Shown: positions 9,755-18,485 of the stretch, in pieces
How the letters are laid out: every line of letters starts with the position of its first letter
How positions within the stretch are numbered: position 1 is the first letter of the stretch
Assembly: GCA_903970555.1 (NCBI GenBank)
Contig: CAJCJD010000246.1
Location: 1 to 64,000, forward strand
Length of the DNA stretch: 64,000 nt
Direction of reading: 5' to 3'
Source: Vulcanimicrobiota bacterium
GTDB taxonomy: Bacteria; Pseudomonadota; Gammaproteobacteria; Xanthomonadales; Rhodanobacteraceae
Notes under the pieces: generated by a model
Seen by the model: the letters and a program-made list of their open reading frames with translations, nothing else
Database searches by the model: none
Told to the model about the DNA's origin: nothing
Program-made: the position numbers and the translations under genes

Positions 9755-10204
9755 CTAACGCTTCGGCTCCCAAAGCTCGATCTTGTTGCCTTCGGGATCT
9801 TGAATCCACGCGAAGCGGCCGTTCGGGTCGCTGTCGTCGCGCTTCAGAATGGCGACGCCCTTTGCGCGCAACCGCGCGACTAAAGCGTCCATATCGTCAA
9901 CTGCGTAGTTGATCATGAACGCACTGGTCGACGGCGCGAAGTAGTTCGTCGAGGCGGGAAATGCGTTCCAGGCCAGCGCCGGAGGGTGCTTCGGCGCGTC
10001 GTAGCGTAACGCTGCACCACCCCAGGCTTCTATCGGCATTCCCAGTACGTCCCGATACCACGCCGCAAGCGCCTTCGGATCTTTCGCCTTGAAAAACACG
10101 CCGCCCACGCCGGTAACGTGTCCGGGGGGCACGGCAGGCGCGGCTTCACCCGCGTTAACCATCGAGAGAAACAGGCACAGCATCAAGATCGACTTAACTG
10201 CCAT
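9755..10204 (-). CDS. Exported VOC (glyoxalase-fold) protein
   Basis: Single vicinal-oxygen-chelate domain. The start at 10204 is backed by AAAGGAGCG upstream and yields a signal peptide (MAVKSILMLCLFLSMVNAGEA); a longer frame start at 10273 adds a stretch of no coding character. Residues 35-149 have the paired beta-alpha-beta-beta-beta modules: VGGVFFKAKDPKALAAWYRDVLGMPIE, then FMINYAVDDMDALVARLRAKG, and FAWIQDPEGNKIELWEP with the usual metal-ligand glutamate in the last strand. VOC proteins include dioxygenases, resistance proteins and isomerases, so the reaction is not assigned. Export to the periplasm is unusual for the family. Confidence 0.85.
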   Translation of the reverse strand: MAVKSILMLCLFLSMVNAGEAAPAVPPGHVTGVGGVFFKAKDPKALAAWYRDVLGMPIEAWGGAALRYDAPKHPPALAWNAFPASTNYFAPSTSAFMINYAVDDMDALVARLRAKGVAILKRDDSDPNGRFAWIQDPEGNKIELWEPKR

Positions 10205-10641
10205 TTGTTCGCTCCTTTGCGATGGACGCGGCCGGTGGTGGCACCCCTCTCTATACAAGGCGGTGGGGCGCACCGGGGTAAGAGTAATCGGTATAGGCAG
10301 CCTCTAAAAGCTGCTGAAACGATCAATTCAGGAGAGCTAGCCCTGCACCTCCCACGGCCTGGAGATGAGTCTCGCGCTCGATGGACTTGCCAGGGCACTG
10401 GCCTTACCAGCGATGTCGAAAGCAAGCATAGTCTGGTTCGGTCAGCGTAGCGAAGCCTTGGAACCATGCATCGTTCGTCGGCGGATCTGCCATGTCGCCC
10501 GGCACAACCACGGAGAAGCCGCGGCTAGTCCCTGTCAACCCGCCTTTCGTCCCCGAGCCATGTCAATCCAACCCAATTCATTTGGCCCAGTGACCACTGA
10601 TAAGGGACTATTTCGTTTTAACCACCTTGGGGGACTGTTTC
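10205..10641. other. Intergenic stretch with direct repeats
   Basis: No confident gene lies in these 437 bp between the divergent VOC and glycosyltransferase genes. An open frame from 10365 on the plus strand has no recognisable domain and no ribosome site. The 3' end carries two near-identical direct repeats, GGGACTATTTCGT (10604-10616) and GGGACTGTTTCGT (10631-10643), 27 bp apart. They could be a regulator site or the remnant of an insertion-sequence end with internal repeats. Confidence 0.5.
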
Positions 10642-12168
10642 GTGCACAGCCGCGATTTGCTCAAAGCGCCAACGGTCGCTCCTCACACACAGTCGAGCGC
10701 CATGCCGGTGTTCGTCATTGCCGTGCTCTTCGGCATAGCCCACATGTTGACGAATGGGCAGTACGGCTTTCACCGGGACGAATTGCAATTCCTGAGTGAT
10801 GCGCAACATATGGATTGGGGCTTTGTGCCTTACCCACCGCTGACCGCTGCATTGGAGCATCTAGGCCTGAAGATGTTTGGCCTGTCGCTGGTGGGGCTGC
10901 GGCTGTTTTCGGTGCTGGCGCAAGTTCTGGTGATCCTGGTCAGCGGCCTTATGGTTCGTGACCTCGGCGGCGGCCGCCTGGCACAGACTTTTACAGCGAT
11001 CGCGGTAGCGCTGTCGCCCGCACCGATGTTCGATGCGACCGAATTTCAGTACACATCCTTCGATATGTTGTGGTGGGTGCTTATCGCCTGGAGTGCGATT
11101 CGCTTACTGCGCGAGGACGAACCACGCTGGTGGATGGCGATTGGCATATTTGCCGGGCTTGGCCTGCAGACCAAGTATTCGATCGCCTTCGAGCTTGCTG
11201 GTGCGCTGGCGGGCGTGCTGCTTACCGATGCACGGCGATATGTCACGAGCGGTTGGTTCTGGGCCGGCGGCGTTGTCGCACTACTCTTGTTTGCGCCGAA
11301 CCTTGTATGGCTTATCAGACACGACTTCATTTCCTACCATTTCCTGCAGGGTATCCACGTACGCGATGTCAATGAAGGGCGCGCGGACGGCTTTCTGCGC
11401 GATCAGTTCCTCGTAAATGCCAACCTGTTTGCCGCGCCTGTCTGGCTCGCCGGCCTGTTCGGGTACTTCGGCAATCGCCGCTATCGCATGCTTGCCTGGA
11501 TGTATGTGGTGCCTTTGCTGCTGTTTCTGTTTGCGCGCGGGCGCTTCTATTACGTCGCCGGTACGTATCCCATGCTGCTTGCCATGGGATCGGTTGTCGG
11601 AGAACGATGGTTGCATACCATGCGCCCCGCATGGCGTGTAGGGATTGCCACACTGCTATTTGCAGGTGTTTCTGCTATTGGCCTCTATGCGACGCTTTGC
11701 ATTGTGCCGCTCGCATCAAGTGGCCCATTGCGAGACTTCGCGCTTGGCAAGAATGGCGACCTGCGTGAAGAAGTTGGCTGGCATGAACTTGTCGCGCAGG
11801 TTGCCGCCATTCGCGATGCGCTGCCGCCCGAACAGCAAGCCAATCTTGGCATTGTGGTGGGGAACTACGGCGAGTATGGCGCTATCGCCCTGCTCGGACA
11901 GAGGTATAACCTGCCCGCGCCGATCACTGCCGTCAATTCCGGATGGCTACGTGGCTATCCGCAAACACCACCGAGCACCATTATCGTGCTGGGAAGTTCG
12001 CGTGAGCGCGCCAATGAGCTTTTCACCGATTGTCGCCTCGCGGGCCACTCGATTAACGCTTGGGGCGTAATCAATGAGGAAAGCAAATATCACCCCGATA
12101 TCTTTGTATGCGGCCCCACGCGTAAGCCATTGAGCGAGCTTTGGGCGCACGGGCCTGAATTTGGATGA
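10642..12168 (+). CDS. GT39-family membrane glycosyltransferase
   Basis: Polytopic enzyme of the ArnT/PMT_2 type that transfers a sugar from a polyprenyl-phosphate donor to a lipid or protein on the periplasmic side. The first extramembrane loop holds the catalytic-type acidic motif FHRDELQF, as in ArnT-like proteins, followed by DWGFVPYPPLTAALE. About ten hydrophobic segments follow, with a soluble C-terminal tail of roughly 130 residues. The GTG at 10642 follows GGGGGA by 8 nt and is used here. An ATG at 10702 would leave almost no residues before the first membrane helix; a TTG at 10627 is less likely. The acceptor is unknown because no lipid A or O-antigen genes adjoin it. Confidence 0.82.
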   Translation: MHSRDLLKAPTVAPHTQSSAMPVFVIAVLFGIAHMLTNGQYGFHRDELQFLSDAQHMDWGFVPYPPLTAALEHLGLKMFGLSLVGLRLFSVLAQVLVILVSGLMVRDLGGGRLAQTFTAIAVALSPAPMFDATEFQYTSFDMLWWVLIAWSAIRLLREDEPRWWMAIGIFAGLGLQTKYSIAFELAGALAGVLLTDARRYVTSGWFWAGGVVALLLFAPNLVWLIRHDFISYHFLQGIHVRDVNEGRADGFLRDQFLVNANLFAAPVWLAGLFGYFGNRRYRMLAWMYVVPLLLFLFARGRFYYVAGTYPMLLAMGSVVGERWLHTMRPAWRVGIATLLFAGVSAIGLYATLCIVPLASSGPLRDFALGKNGDLREEVGWHELVAQVAAIRDALPPEQQANLGIVVGNYGEYGAIALLGQRYNLPAPITAVNSGWLRGYPQTPPSTIIVLGSSRERANELFTDCRLAGHSINAWGVINEESKYHPDIFVCGPTRKPLSELWAHGPEFG

Positions 12169-12235
12169 TCCATGGCGCAAGCTGATCGGAGTGAGTGGAG
12201 TACGCATCGTCACCAAGGTCCGCTTCGGTAGGCGC

Positions 12236-12306
12236 GCCTCAACCGGTCGATGCAACAAACCAACGACTTCTTAGACAGCAGGCGTGTTGCATCGACCGGT
12301 TGAGGC
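12236..12306. repeat. 22-bp perfect inverted repeat
   Basis: Bases 12236-12257 (beginning GCCTCAACCGG) are the exact reverse complement of 12285-12306 (ending CCGGTTGAGGC), with a 27-bp spacer. It lies between the convergent glycosyltransferase and glutathione transferase genes. A transcript would form a long stem on either strand, but neither side has a T tract. It could be a bidirectional terminator or a miniature element made of two ends of a lost insertion sequence. Confidence 0.8.
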
Positions 12307-12369
12307 CGCCGTCGAAAACGGACGTTCCAAGCTTGTTTAAAACCTGGCTGCCCGCAACACGGTCGCCCG

Positions 12370-13008
12370 CTACGCCGATTTCGCCAGCCATGCTTTCCTG
12401 GATTGGCAGGTTTCCATAGCGCGCTTGTAGCCTTCGCGTGCGCTGGTGCGAGCCACATAAGACTGCTCCACCTCGCCGAGGGTGACGCCTCCACTTTTTT
12501 GGGCCAACTCCAGGGCGTAGGTCACCGAAATGTCGGCGGCGGTGAACATCTCGCCGGCAAGATAAGGTGTACGCGCAAGCTGGCGCGTCACCAACGTCAG
12601 TCGGCTCTCGAAAACGCTTAGCGCTTGGGCAGCGCTCCAGTTCTGCCGCTGGGACTGCGGCGCAAAATTGCGTGCACCGACCACGAAGTAGATGGAGGCC
12701 GCAAGGCCGGCTTCACCGAGGTGAAGGAACTGTTGGTAAGCGGGGAAGGCGCAATCCCGGGGATCGGGCGCGAGCGACGTCGGCCCGTAGCGAGCCATCA
12801 CGTACTGCATGATCGCAATGGACTCGACCATCGTGACATCGCCATCCTGAATCGCCGGAATGAAACCAGCGGGGTTGATGGCCAGGAATTCTGCGTCTTT
12901 CTCGACCCCGTCCAGAAGGTTTACCGGCCTCAGCCGGTACGCGAGCCCCATCTCCTCCAGCAGCCAGACGACCCGGAAACCTCTTCCTTCGCCAAAGACA
13001 GTGATCAT
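12370..13008 (-). CDS. Glutathione S-transferase
   Basis: Cytosolic GST of 212 residues that conjugates glutathione to electrophiles or reduces peroxides. The thioredoxin-fold N-terminus (residues 1-77) has the cis-proline and the glutathione-binding pair in NPAGFIPAIQDGDVTMVESIAIMQYV. The C-terminal all-helical domain (about 85-205) has the N-capping motif region FTAADISVTYALELA. The first residues, MITVFGEGRGFRVVWLLEE, place an Arg where many GSTs have a catalytic Ser, Cys or Tyr, so the subclass is uncertain. The start follows GGGAGGATTAAAAAAG, a strong ribosome site. The gene stands alone, divergent from the broken metallo-hydrolase gene. Confidence 0.9.
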   Translation of the reverse strand: MITVFGEGRGFRVVWLLEEMGLAYRLRPVNLLDGVEKDAEFLAINPAGFIPAIQDGDVTMVESIAIMQYVMARYGPTSLAPDPRDCAFPAYQQFLHLGEAGLAASIYFVVGARNFAPQSQRQNWSAAQALSVFESRLTLVTRQLARTPYLAGEMFTAADISVTYALELAQKSGGVTLGEVEQSYVARTSAREGYKRAMETCQSRKAWLAKSA

Positions 13009-13273
13009 CTTTTTTAATCCTCCCTTGATTCGGCTTTATCGCCCCTATCGGAAAGACGAACGGGAATGTCGAAAATCGACATCGTCGGCAGGATTTGCAG
13101 CTGTGTTGGTACAAACTTTTGCCCCATGAGTTTCTGACTCGCCACCACAACGACAAGGGCGCGAACCTGAGCCGCGCAAGGGGCTCAGCGATGGCGATGC
13201 ATCGGATGGAAACCTGAGCCGGGGACCGCTAACCTCCGCCTGGTCAAACCTTGAGCGACGAGGCGCGAACGCC

Positions 13274-13705
13274 ATGCTTAGCTGGCAAGTGGGCCGGGTG
13301 AAGATCACCCGCATCGTCGAGATGGATTTGCCGGTGCCGGCCAGTGTCATTCCGCAGGCCACGGCCGCGGAGCTGCGCAAGTTGGCGTGGCTCTATCCGC
13401 ACTTTGTCAGTGAGGACGACAGCACCCTGAACCTCAGCGTCCACGCGCTGCTGGTCGAAGCGCCGGGGCTGAAGCTGGTCGTCGACACCTGCGTCGGGAA
13501 CGATAGGCCGCGCGAGATCACCGGCGGCGAGCCGTTGGCGACGCCGTTCCTGCAGCACCTTGGCGAGGCGGGCTGGTCGCGCGACGGCGTCGACGCCGTG
13601 GTGTGCACGCACCTGCATGTCGACCACGTCGGCTGGAATACGATGCTTGAGAACGGCAAGTGGGTGCCGACTTTCCCGAAGGCACGCTACCTCATCGGTC
13701 GGATT
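13274..13705 (+). pseudogene. Truncated MBL-fold metallo-hydrolase
   Basis: The first 140 codons encode the N-terminal half of a metallo-beta-lactamase-fold hydrolase of the YtnP/quorum-quenching-lactonase-like group. The zinc motif HxHxDH is intact (VVCTHLHVDHVGWN). After KARYLIG, near 13697, homology to the family stops. The frame runs on as low-complexity Arg/Thr/Pro residues overlapping the 3' end of the PepSY gene, ending at 13825. Family members are about 280-320 residues and need later His and Asp ligands that are missing. A deletion or rearrangement must have removed the second half, so the product should be inactive. Confidence 0.8.
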
Positions 13706-13757
13706 AGAGGATGTTGGATAGAAACAGGCCGACAAGCATGCGCACGTCCGTCCGGTT

Positions 13758-15161
13758 TCACCCCACCGACAACCCCAGAAACACGCGCGCCCGCTCCATC
13801 CGACTCAGACATACGCGTTCGATAAGCCACACCAGCAGCATTGATGCCCCTAGCAAGGGCAAGAGGGCGCCAAGCAGGATGAGCAGAGCGATCAGCACCC
13901 TGGGATAGCGCGGGTTGTCGATCGCTGGCGGTGCGCCCAACATCCCTTTCGGCCGTCGACGCCACCACATCACGACTGCACTGATACATAGCGTCATCAG
14001 TCCAAGTGCTGTGAATACGCCCAGGATCTGGTTCAGCGGTGGAAACAGGGCACCTTCGTGTATGGCAACGCCATAGCCGATGACGCGATCGAGCAACGGC
14101 TTCTGGGCGAAGGTGGTGCGGCTGGAGACGCTGCCGTTTTTTGCATCCAACACGAGATCCACACGACGCGGTCGATCATCGGTATCCGAACGCGCCGTCC
14201 AGTTCGGCGTGCGTTGCGAGGGCGGCGCAATTAGCACCGGTGGCACCAGATTCTGCGCAGTCACAACAGAGATGAGTCGGTCGATGACCGCGTAGTCGCT
14301 TGATGTGTTGTCGGACATATCACCCATATCCATGCCTGGCATGTCCATGGACATCGAAGCGTGCGAATCGTGAGTCGACGGCTGCGTATTTTCTGCCTTG
14401 ATCTGGGCACGTTCGGAAGCGCTACCCGTGGTCCAATCCTGCGCAGTCGTTGTCGAAGTGGCTTGCCGAATGCTGTGAAGCATCCCGCCCCATGACTTGG
14501 TCCAAGGCAGACCCGACAGTAGCAAGAACAGCGCCAGCATCGATATCCACATGCCCGTTACCGCATGCAAGTCGCGCCAGAAGGTGCGACTGCCGGAGCG
14601 TAGACGTGGATATAACGTCCCACTCAGGCGTACGTTGCGCGGCCACCACAGATACAGGCCGGTTATCAGCATAAGGATCGTCCATGAGGCAGCAAGTTCC
14701 ACCAGCATCGATCCACGACTGCCCAACAACAATTCGCCATGTAGATAAAAAATAACGCGCATGAAGCGATCATTCTCACGAACCACACTCAATACATGCG
14801 CGGTAGAGGGATCGACGAATACACGGATCAATTCGCTGCCATGTCCCACCAGAATGCGTGTGGCCGTGACCGGCGACGTCGGCAGCTGATACGCGTTGAG
14901 TACGCCACCCGGCACAGCTTTCAGCGCTGCTGCAACCTGCACGGAAGCCGGCAACGCCGATCCTTGGGCAACATGCGCGTATCGGCGTTCGAGCAACGGT
15001 TCAAGCTGCGGCTTGAACAGGTAGATCATGCCGGTGGTCGCTAGCCACAACACGAATGGCAAGCAGAACAGACCCGCATAGAAATGCCAGCGCCAGATTA
15101 GGCGATACGCATCGCGGCGACGCGCGGCAGGCTTAGAGGCGGTATTTGATGCTTGCGACAT
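13758..15161 (-). CDS. PepSY-domain membrane protein with Met-rich insert
   Basis: Inner-membrane protein of the PepSY_TM family (467 residues), usually found with TonB receptors for metals or siderophores and proposed to act as a reductase or assembly helper. Four membrane segments are visible: after WRWHFYAGLFCLPFVLW, near residue 165, around 200, and at the C-terminus. Between PepSY repeats lies a His/Met-rich insert, MSMDMPGMDMGDM (about residues 269-281), typical of copper-binding periplasmic loops. The ATG at 15161 overlaps the stop of the upstream TonB receptor gene by 29 bp, so translation is coupled; a start at 15221 would lie deep in that gene. Together with its neighbours it suggests copper handling. 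Confidence 0.87.
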   Translation of the reverse strand: MSQASNTASKPAARRRDAYRLIWRWHFYAGLFCLPFVLWLATTGMIYLFKPQLEPLLERRYAHVAQGSALPASVQVAAALKAVPGGVLNAYQLPTSPVTATRILVGHGSELIRVFVDPSTAHVLSVVRENDRFMRVIFYLHGELLLGSRGSMLVELAASWTILMLITGLYLWWPRNVRLSGTLYPRLRSGSRTFWRDLHAVTGMWISMLALFLLLSGLPWTKSWGGMLHSIRQATSTTTAQDWTTGSASERAQIKAENTQPSTHDSHASMSMDMPGMDMGDMSDNTSSDYAVIDRLISVVTAQNLVPPVLIAPPSQRTPNWTARSDTDDRPRRVDLVLDAKNGSVSSRTTFAQKPLLDRVIGYGVAIHEGALFPPLNQILGVFTALGLMTLCISAVVMWWRRRPKGMLGAPPAIDNPRYPRVLIALLILLGALLPLLGASMLLVWLIERVCLSRMERARVFLGLSVG

Positions 15162-17436
15162 AGGTGCGCTGCGGGAACGGGTGATAGAGGAAGTACTTTT
15201 CGTTCGTAAGGTTGTCCACACCTAGCGAAGCGGAAAGTTGCGTATTGATCTGATAGTTCACATGGGCGTCGAACACCAAGAACTTATCGAAACCGCCAAA
15301 CACGTCGGGCGTGTTGTCAGTGTTGTCCAGAGTGGAATACTGCTTTGCGCTGTAACGACCGGCGAGCGTGAATGCCCATGCCTCGGTAGGGCGATAGGTC
15401 GCCACGGCCGTGGCACGCCAGCGTGGTACGTAAGGCACCTGTTTGCCGACAGCTGTCGTACCGGCCGCGCTCACGAAGCTGTCGTCGGCGAGCGTCGTCG
15501 AATCGACAAAGGTCATGCTGCCTGACAATTGGAGCCCTTGAATCAGCACGTTGTCGCGTTGAGCGACCAACTCGATACCGCGATCGCGCACTTCACCCAC
15601 ATTCATGGTGTAGGTAACGGGTACAGCGTAGTTGGGCAGTGTGGATGTCTGCGAAATCAGCGCGTCGCGCGTGTTTTCCTGAAACAAGGAAAGCCGCACA
15701 AAGCCACCGTCAATAGTGTGTTCGATAGCCAGCTCGCCGCTGCGATCACGCTCGGGCTTCAGATTGGGGTTGGGCGAGCTGAACGTCGTGCCTGTCGAAA
15801 CCAGCTGGTAAAGCTCGCCCACCGTCGGAAAGCGAAGGGACTTGGCGAGCGATCCGGTGAACCGCCACATCGGCGCGATATCCCATTGCACCGTCAGCTT
15901 CGGCGAAAAGCCTGAGGCTTTTTCGGTTGGTTGATAGACCGCCGTCTTGCCGCTGAAGTTAAAACCATCGCTCGCTTTCCATTGCTCGTAACGTCCACCG
16001 AAGGTGGCGAGCCAGTTGGGTGCGAATTGCCAGGCGTCTTGCGCCCACAGCGCTTGCGTCTGGGTCTTGCCGCTACCTGCCGAGTACAACGTGGTAGCGG
16101 TTTCCGGATTTCCCCAAGCGCCCAGGTTGTCGGTGGGATTGGCTAGCGTGTATTGCTCGGCGTGCGCGCCAGCGGAAACTTCTTGTGCGCCACCGTAGCC
16201 AAGCGGACGCCAGAAGCCGGTGAGATCGGCGGTGGACCAGTTCGTACCCGCATAGCTCGCCAGTAAGCCATTAGGCGTGAACGTGGTGTCGCTTAGCACA
16301 CCCGCCGGCGACCACTGGCTGTCCTTGATGAAATCGTAGTGTGTCACCACGAACGAGCCATCGAAGTCGCTCTTGGTATCCGACTTCAGCGACAGCGCCT
16401 GCATCAGATGATGCGCGCTGAGGTAGTACGTGTCGCTTGCGAAAGCAGAGGATTTGCCGTACGTAGGCGTGCCATTGGCCGTGGTCAGATACGTCTGCGC
16501 GCGTGATTGCCCGTCGTTGCTCCAGTAGCCAACCCAATAGGCAGCTTGCAGGCTCGGCGTGATGTCGTACGCGAACTTGCCATTCACGTTGAGCATCCGC
16601 GTGTGCAGCAGGCCACCTGCGCCCAATACATTGGCCACCTGTTCGATCTTATTGACCGCAGGAATCGTGCCGCTAGTGCCTTTTGGTATCGATCCGCTGG
16701 TGACGAACACTAGCGGCTGACTGAAGCTGTTCTCGGAATTCGCACCGACGAACCATGAAAACTTGCCGTTGCGGCCACCGGCTGTCACTGCTGTTTTGCT
16801 GGTGGCGAAGTTGCTGCGCGTACCGTAAAGGTTGAAGGTTTGCAGTGCCTCGGTTTGCTCGATTGTGACTTCCGGCTTATCAGGTGTGCGCGTGACGAGG
16901 CGCATCACGCCACCCATGGCGTTACCGGAATACGCGGCCGAGAATGGTCTGTACAGCATGTCGATGTGATCGATTTCATCCGGCGACACCATGCCCCAGC
17001 GCGGTGCGCCGATGGTGTTGTTGTTGGCGATCAGCGCGGAGATCGGTATGTCATCGACGTATACGAGAGTGCGTGCACTTGAATTGACACCCCAGTCGCG
17101 GGTAGCCAACACCGGCTGCGTATCACCTTCGTTACGCTTGCGGATGAATACGCTAGGTAAGTATTTAGCAGCATCTTCGACGTCGACAGCATTCACCGTT
17201 GCATCGATTTGCGCCGCGGTGATGTTGACCTGCGTGGCTGGATAAACGGGCGTGGCCTGGAACGAGCTACCGGTCTGCGCCGTGACGCTCACCGGCGCAA
17301 GTGTGGTGGCTTTCTTGTTCTTGGGTGCGGCGCTGGATACAGGTTCGTTCGGGTTGGTTTGCGCCATGGCGACTGACGTCGCGAGCATGGCGAGCGGAAG
17401 CGCAGCGAGTGCGCTGAGGCAGCAAGAGGGGCGCAT
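15133..17436 (-). CDS. TonB-dependent receptor (probable copper or metal type)
   Basis: Outer-membrane active transporter, 767 residues. A signal peptide ends near VAMAQT. The plug (about residues 50-185) has the usual blocks: TVNAVDVEDAAKYLPSVFIRKRN, LVYVDDIPIS and SGNAMGGVMRLVTRTP. The 22-strand barrel ends with an aromatic-rich C-terminal strand YVASIKYRL, and the motif LGVDNLTNEKYFLYHPFPQRT is the TonB-box III region. It lies between the DUF2946 gene upstream (145 bp gap, same strand) and the overlapping PepSY gene. The Met-rich partners point to copper rather than iron siderophore uptake, though the receptor itself has no diagnostic metal motif. The leader (17437-17580) contains a CCCGTG/CACGGG hairpin. 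Confidence 0.9.
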   Translation of the reverse strand: MRPSCCLSALAALPLAMLATSVAMAQTNPNEPVSSAAPKNKKATTLAPVSVTAQTGSSFQATPVYPATQVNITAAQIDATVNAVDVEDAAKYLPSVFIRKRNEGDTQPVLATRDWGVNSSARTLVYVDDIPISALIANNNTIGAPRWGMVSPDEIDHIDMLYRPFSAAYSGNAMGGVMRLVTRTPDKPEVTIEQTEALQTFNLYGTRSNFATSKTAVTAGGRNGKFSWFVGANSENSFSQPLVFVTSGSIPKGTSGTIPAVNKIEQVANVLGAGGLLHTRMLNVNGKFAYDITPSLQAAYWVGYWSNDGQSRAQTYLTTANGTPTYGKSSAFASDTYYLSAHHLMQALSLKSDTKSDFDGSFVVTHYDFIKDSQWSPAGVLSDTTFTPNGLLASYAGTNWSTADLTGFWRPLGYGGAQEVSAGAHAEQYTLANPTDNLGAWGNPETATTLYSAGSGKTQTQALWAQDAWQFAPNWLATFGGRYEQWKASDGFNFSGKTAVYQPTEKASGFSPKLTVQWDIAPMWRFTGSLAKSLRFPTVGELYQLVSTGTTFSSPNPNLKPERDRSGELAIEHTIDGGFVRLSLFQENTRDALISQTSTLPNYAVPVTYTMNVGEVRDRGIELVAQRDNVLIQGLQLSGSMTFVDSTTLADDSFVSAAGTTAVGKQVPYVPRWRATAVATYRPTEAWAFTLAGRYSAKQYSTLDNTDNTPDVFGGFDKFLVFDAHVNYQINTQLSASLGVDNLTNEKYFLYHPFPQRTYVASIKYRL

Positions 17437-17581
17437 TGACTAGAAATCCATATCGGCTTCCCGTGTTCCCCATCGGGCACGGGTATCGAAAGAGGTAACG
17501 TCGCGCAAACGAACTCAACGCCTGTAGGCGTAGAGTTTTACGATGCACTGACGCAGTTAGGGCGTCGAGAAAGACGCCAGA

Positions 17582-18043
17582 TTAGCCGTTGGCACGCAAC
17601 GGCGGCCCTCTTGGACGTGCGCTCAACAGTGGCGCGAGAGGTGCACTGCGAGCAATAACGGTTTGCGGCGCAATCGCACGTAGTTCGAGTGGCAACCACA
17701 ACAGTGCGCTAGCGAACCCCACCGCCGGACTGTGTGTCAGCAGGACGCAATAGCCGCATCGCGCTGTGGGGTCGCTGGGATCGCCGGGCATCGCCGGGCC
17801 ATGGTGGTGGTCCGCAGGCATCGCGCCCATGGCGCCATCGGCACTCATGCCGGCCATAGCCGCCATGTCGCCCATGTCCATATCTGCGGGCATGGAGCGA
17901 GAAATAACAGGCATCAGCACAATCAGTGCCATGGCGGCGAATGCCAGCCATGCCACAAACCTCTGTTGTGCTGCGCGCTTCAACACGCGGAAAGCCCTGA
18001 ATGACTGCAAGCCTGGACTAGGCTCCAGACATAATGACACCAA
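17582..18043 (-). CDS. DUF2946 small membrane protein, Met/His rich
   Basis: Small protein (up to 153 residues) with the DUF2946 pattern. One hydrophobic segment (AWLAFAAMALIVLMPVI, residues 31-47) is followed by a periplasmic Met/His-rich stretch (residues 51-85, with MDMGDMAAMAGM and DHHHGP). A vicinal cysteine motif CGYC (Cys96, Cys99) comes next, then HSP. These are soft-metal ligands that fit copper(I) or copper(II) binding. It is the first gene of the cluster with the TonB receptor and PepSY protein. The start is uncertain: the TTG at 18043 and GTG at 18040 lack a clear ribosome site, and a later start just before the hydrophobic segment is possible. Confidence 0.75.
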   Translation of the reverse strand: MVSLCLEPSPGLQSFRAFRVLKRAAQQRFVAWLAFAAMALIVLMPVISRSMPADMDMGDMAAMAGMSADGAMGAMPADHHHGPAMPGDPSDPTARCGYCVLLTHSPAVGFASALLWLPLELRAIAPQTVIARSAPLAPLLSARPRGPPLRANG

Positions 18044-18485
18044 CAGACGAAAAATTCATGCGCTAGGGCGTTCGATTCTTACGATTGCTGGTCGAACAGA
18101 TGGCTAAAAAAATCGAACCGCTATGGCGGCTCATCATGAACTAAAGGTATGTCATCCGGTCTACGGCTGTCCTGTAGTGCCCGTGGGTTTCGCAAGCCTT
18201 ATTCAATCCGTGTGCCTGCTCCGGTTGAAAGTGAGCGATGGCTACTCGTCATATCGCCCCTGCGCTGACGCCATCAGATCGGCACAGGCAGCCGCTGGAC
18301 TCTAAAGTGCCGTACACACTAAGGCGCACCACAGTCGCAGAACGACCATCGTGCCACGCGGTGCCACAGGTCGTATTTTGTGAGTACCCCTTCAGGGCAA
18401 TGGCGCGCGCGTGCACTGCTTTCAAGCCGCAATATTCTTCAGCTGTCCTTGAACTGCGATGTCCGCCTTGGAGCGATTGCCAACG
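18044..18485. other. Intergenic, no gene seen
   Basis: This 440-bp gap lies between the start of the DUF2946 gene and the 3' end of the FxLYD gene. Several short frames are open on the plus strand, but none has a recognisable domain or ribosome site. It should hold the promoter of the metal cluster; no clear Fur, CueR or CopY-type operator was recognised by eye. Confidence 0.5.

Noticed and set aside
10365-10799. Open frame of 144 residues before the GT39 gene
   Set aside because: It overlaps the glycosyltransferase start in another frame, crosses the direct repeats and shows no domain.
13140-13210. Short CTGAGCC/GGCTCAG hairpin upstream of the broken metallo-hydrolase gene
   Set aside because: A 7-bp stem in GC-rich DNA with a loop of similar size is expected by chance, and no T tract follows.
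17437-17580. Possible cobalamin riboswitch in the leader of the TonB receptor
   Set aside because: The leader has a small hairpin and GGGAA-like bits, but the conserved cobalamin core (GCCACTG and the B12 box) is not found and the hairpin lies too close to the start codon.
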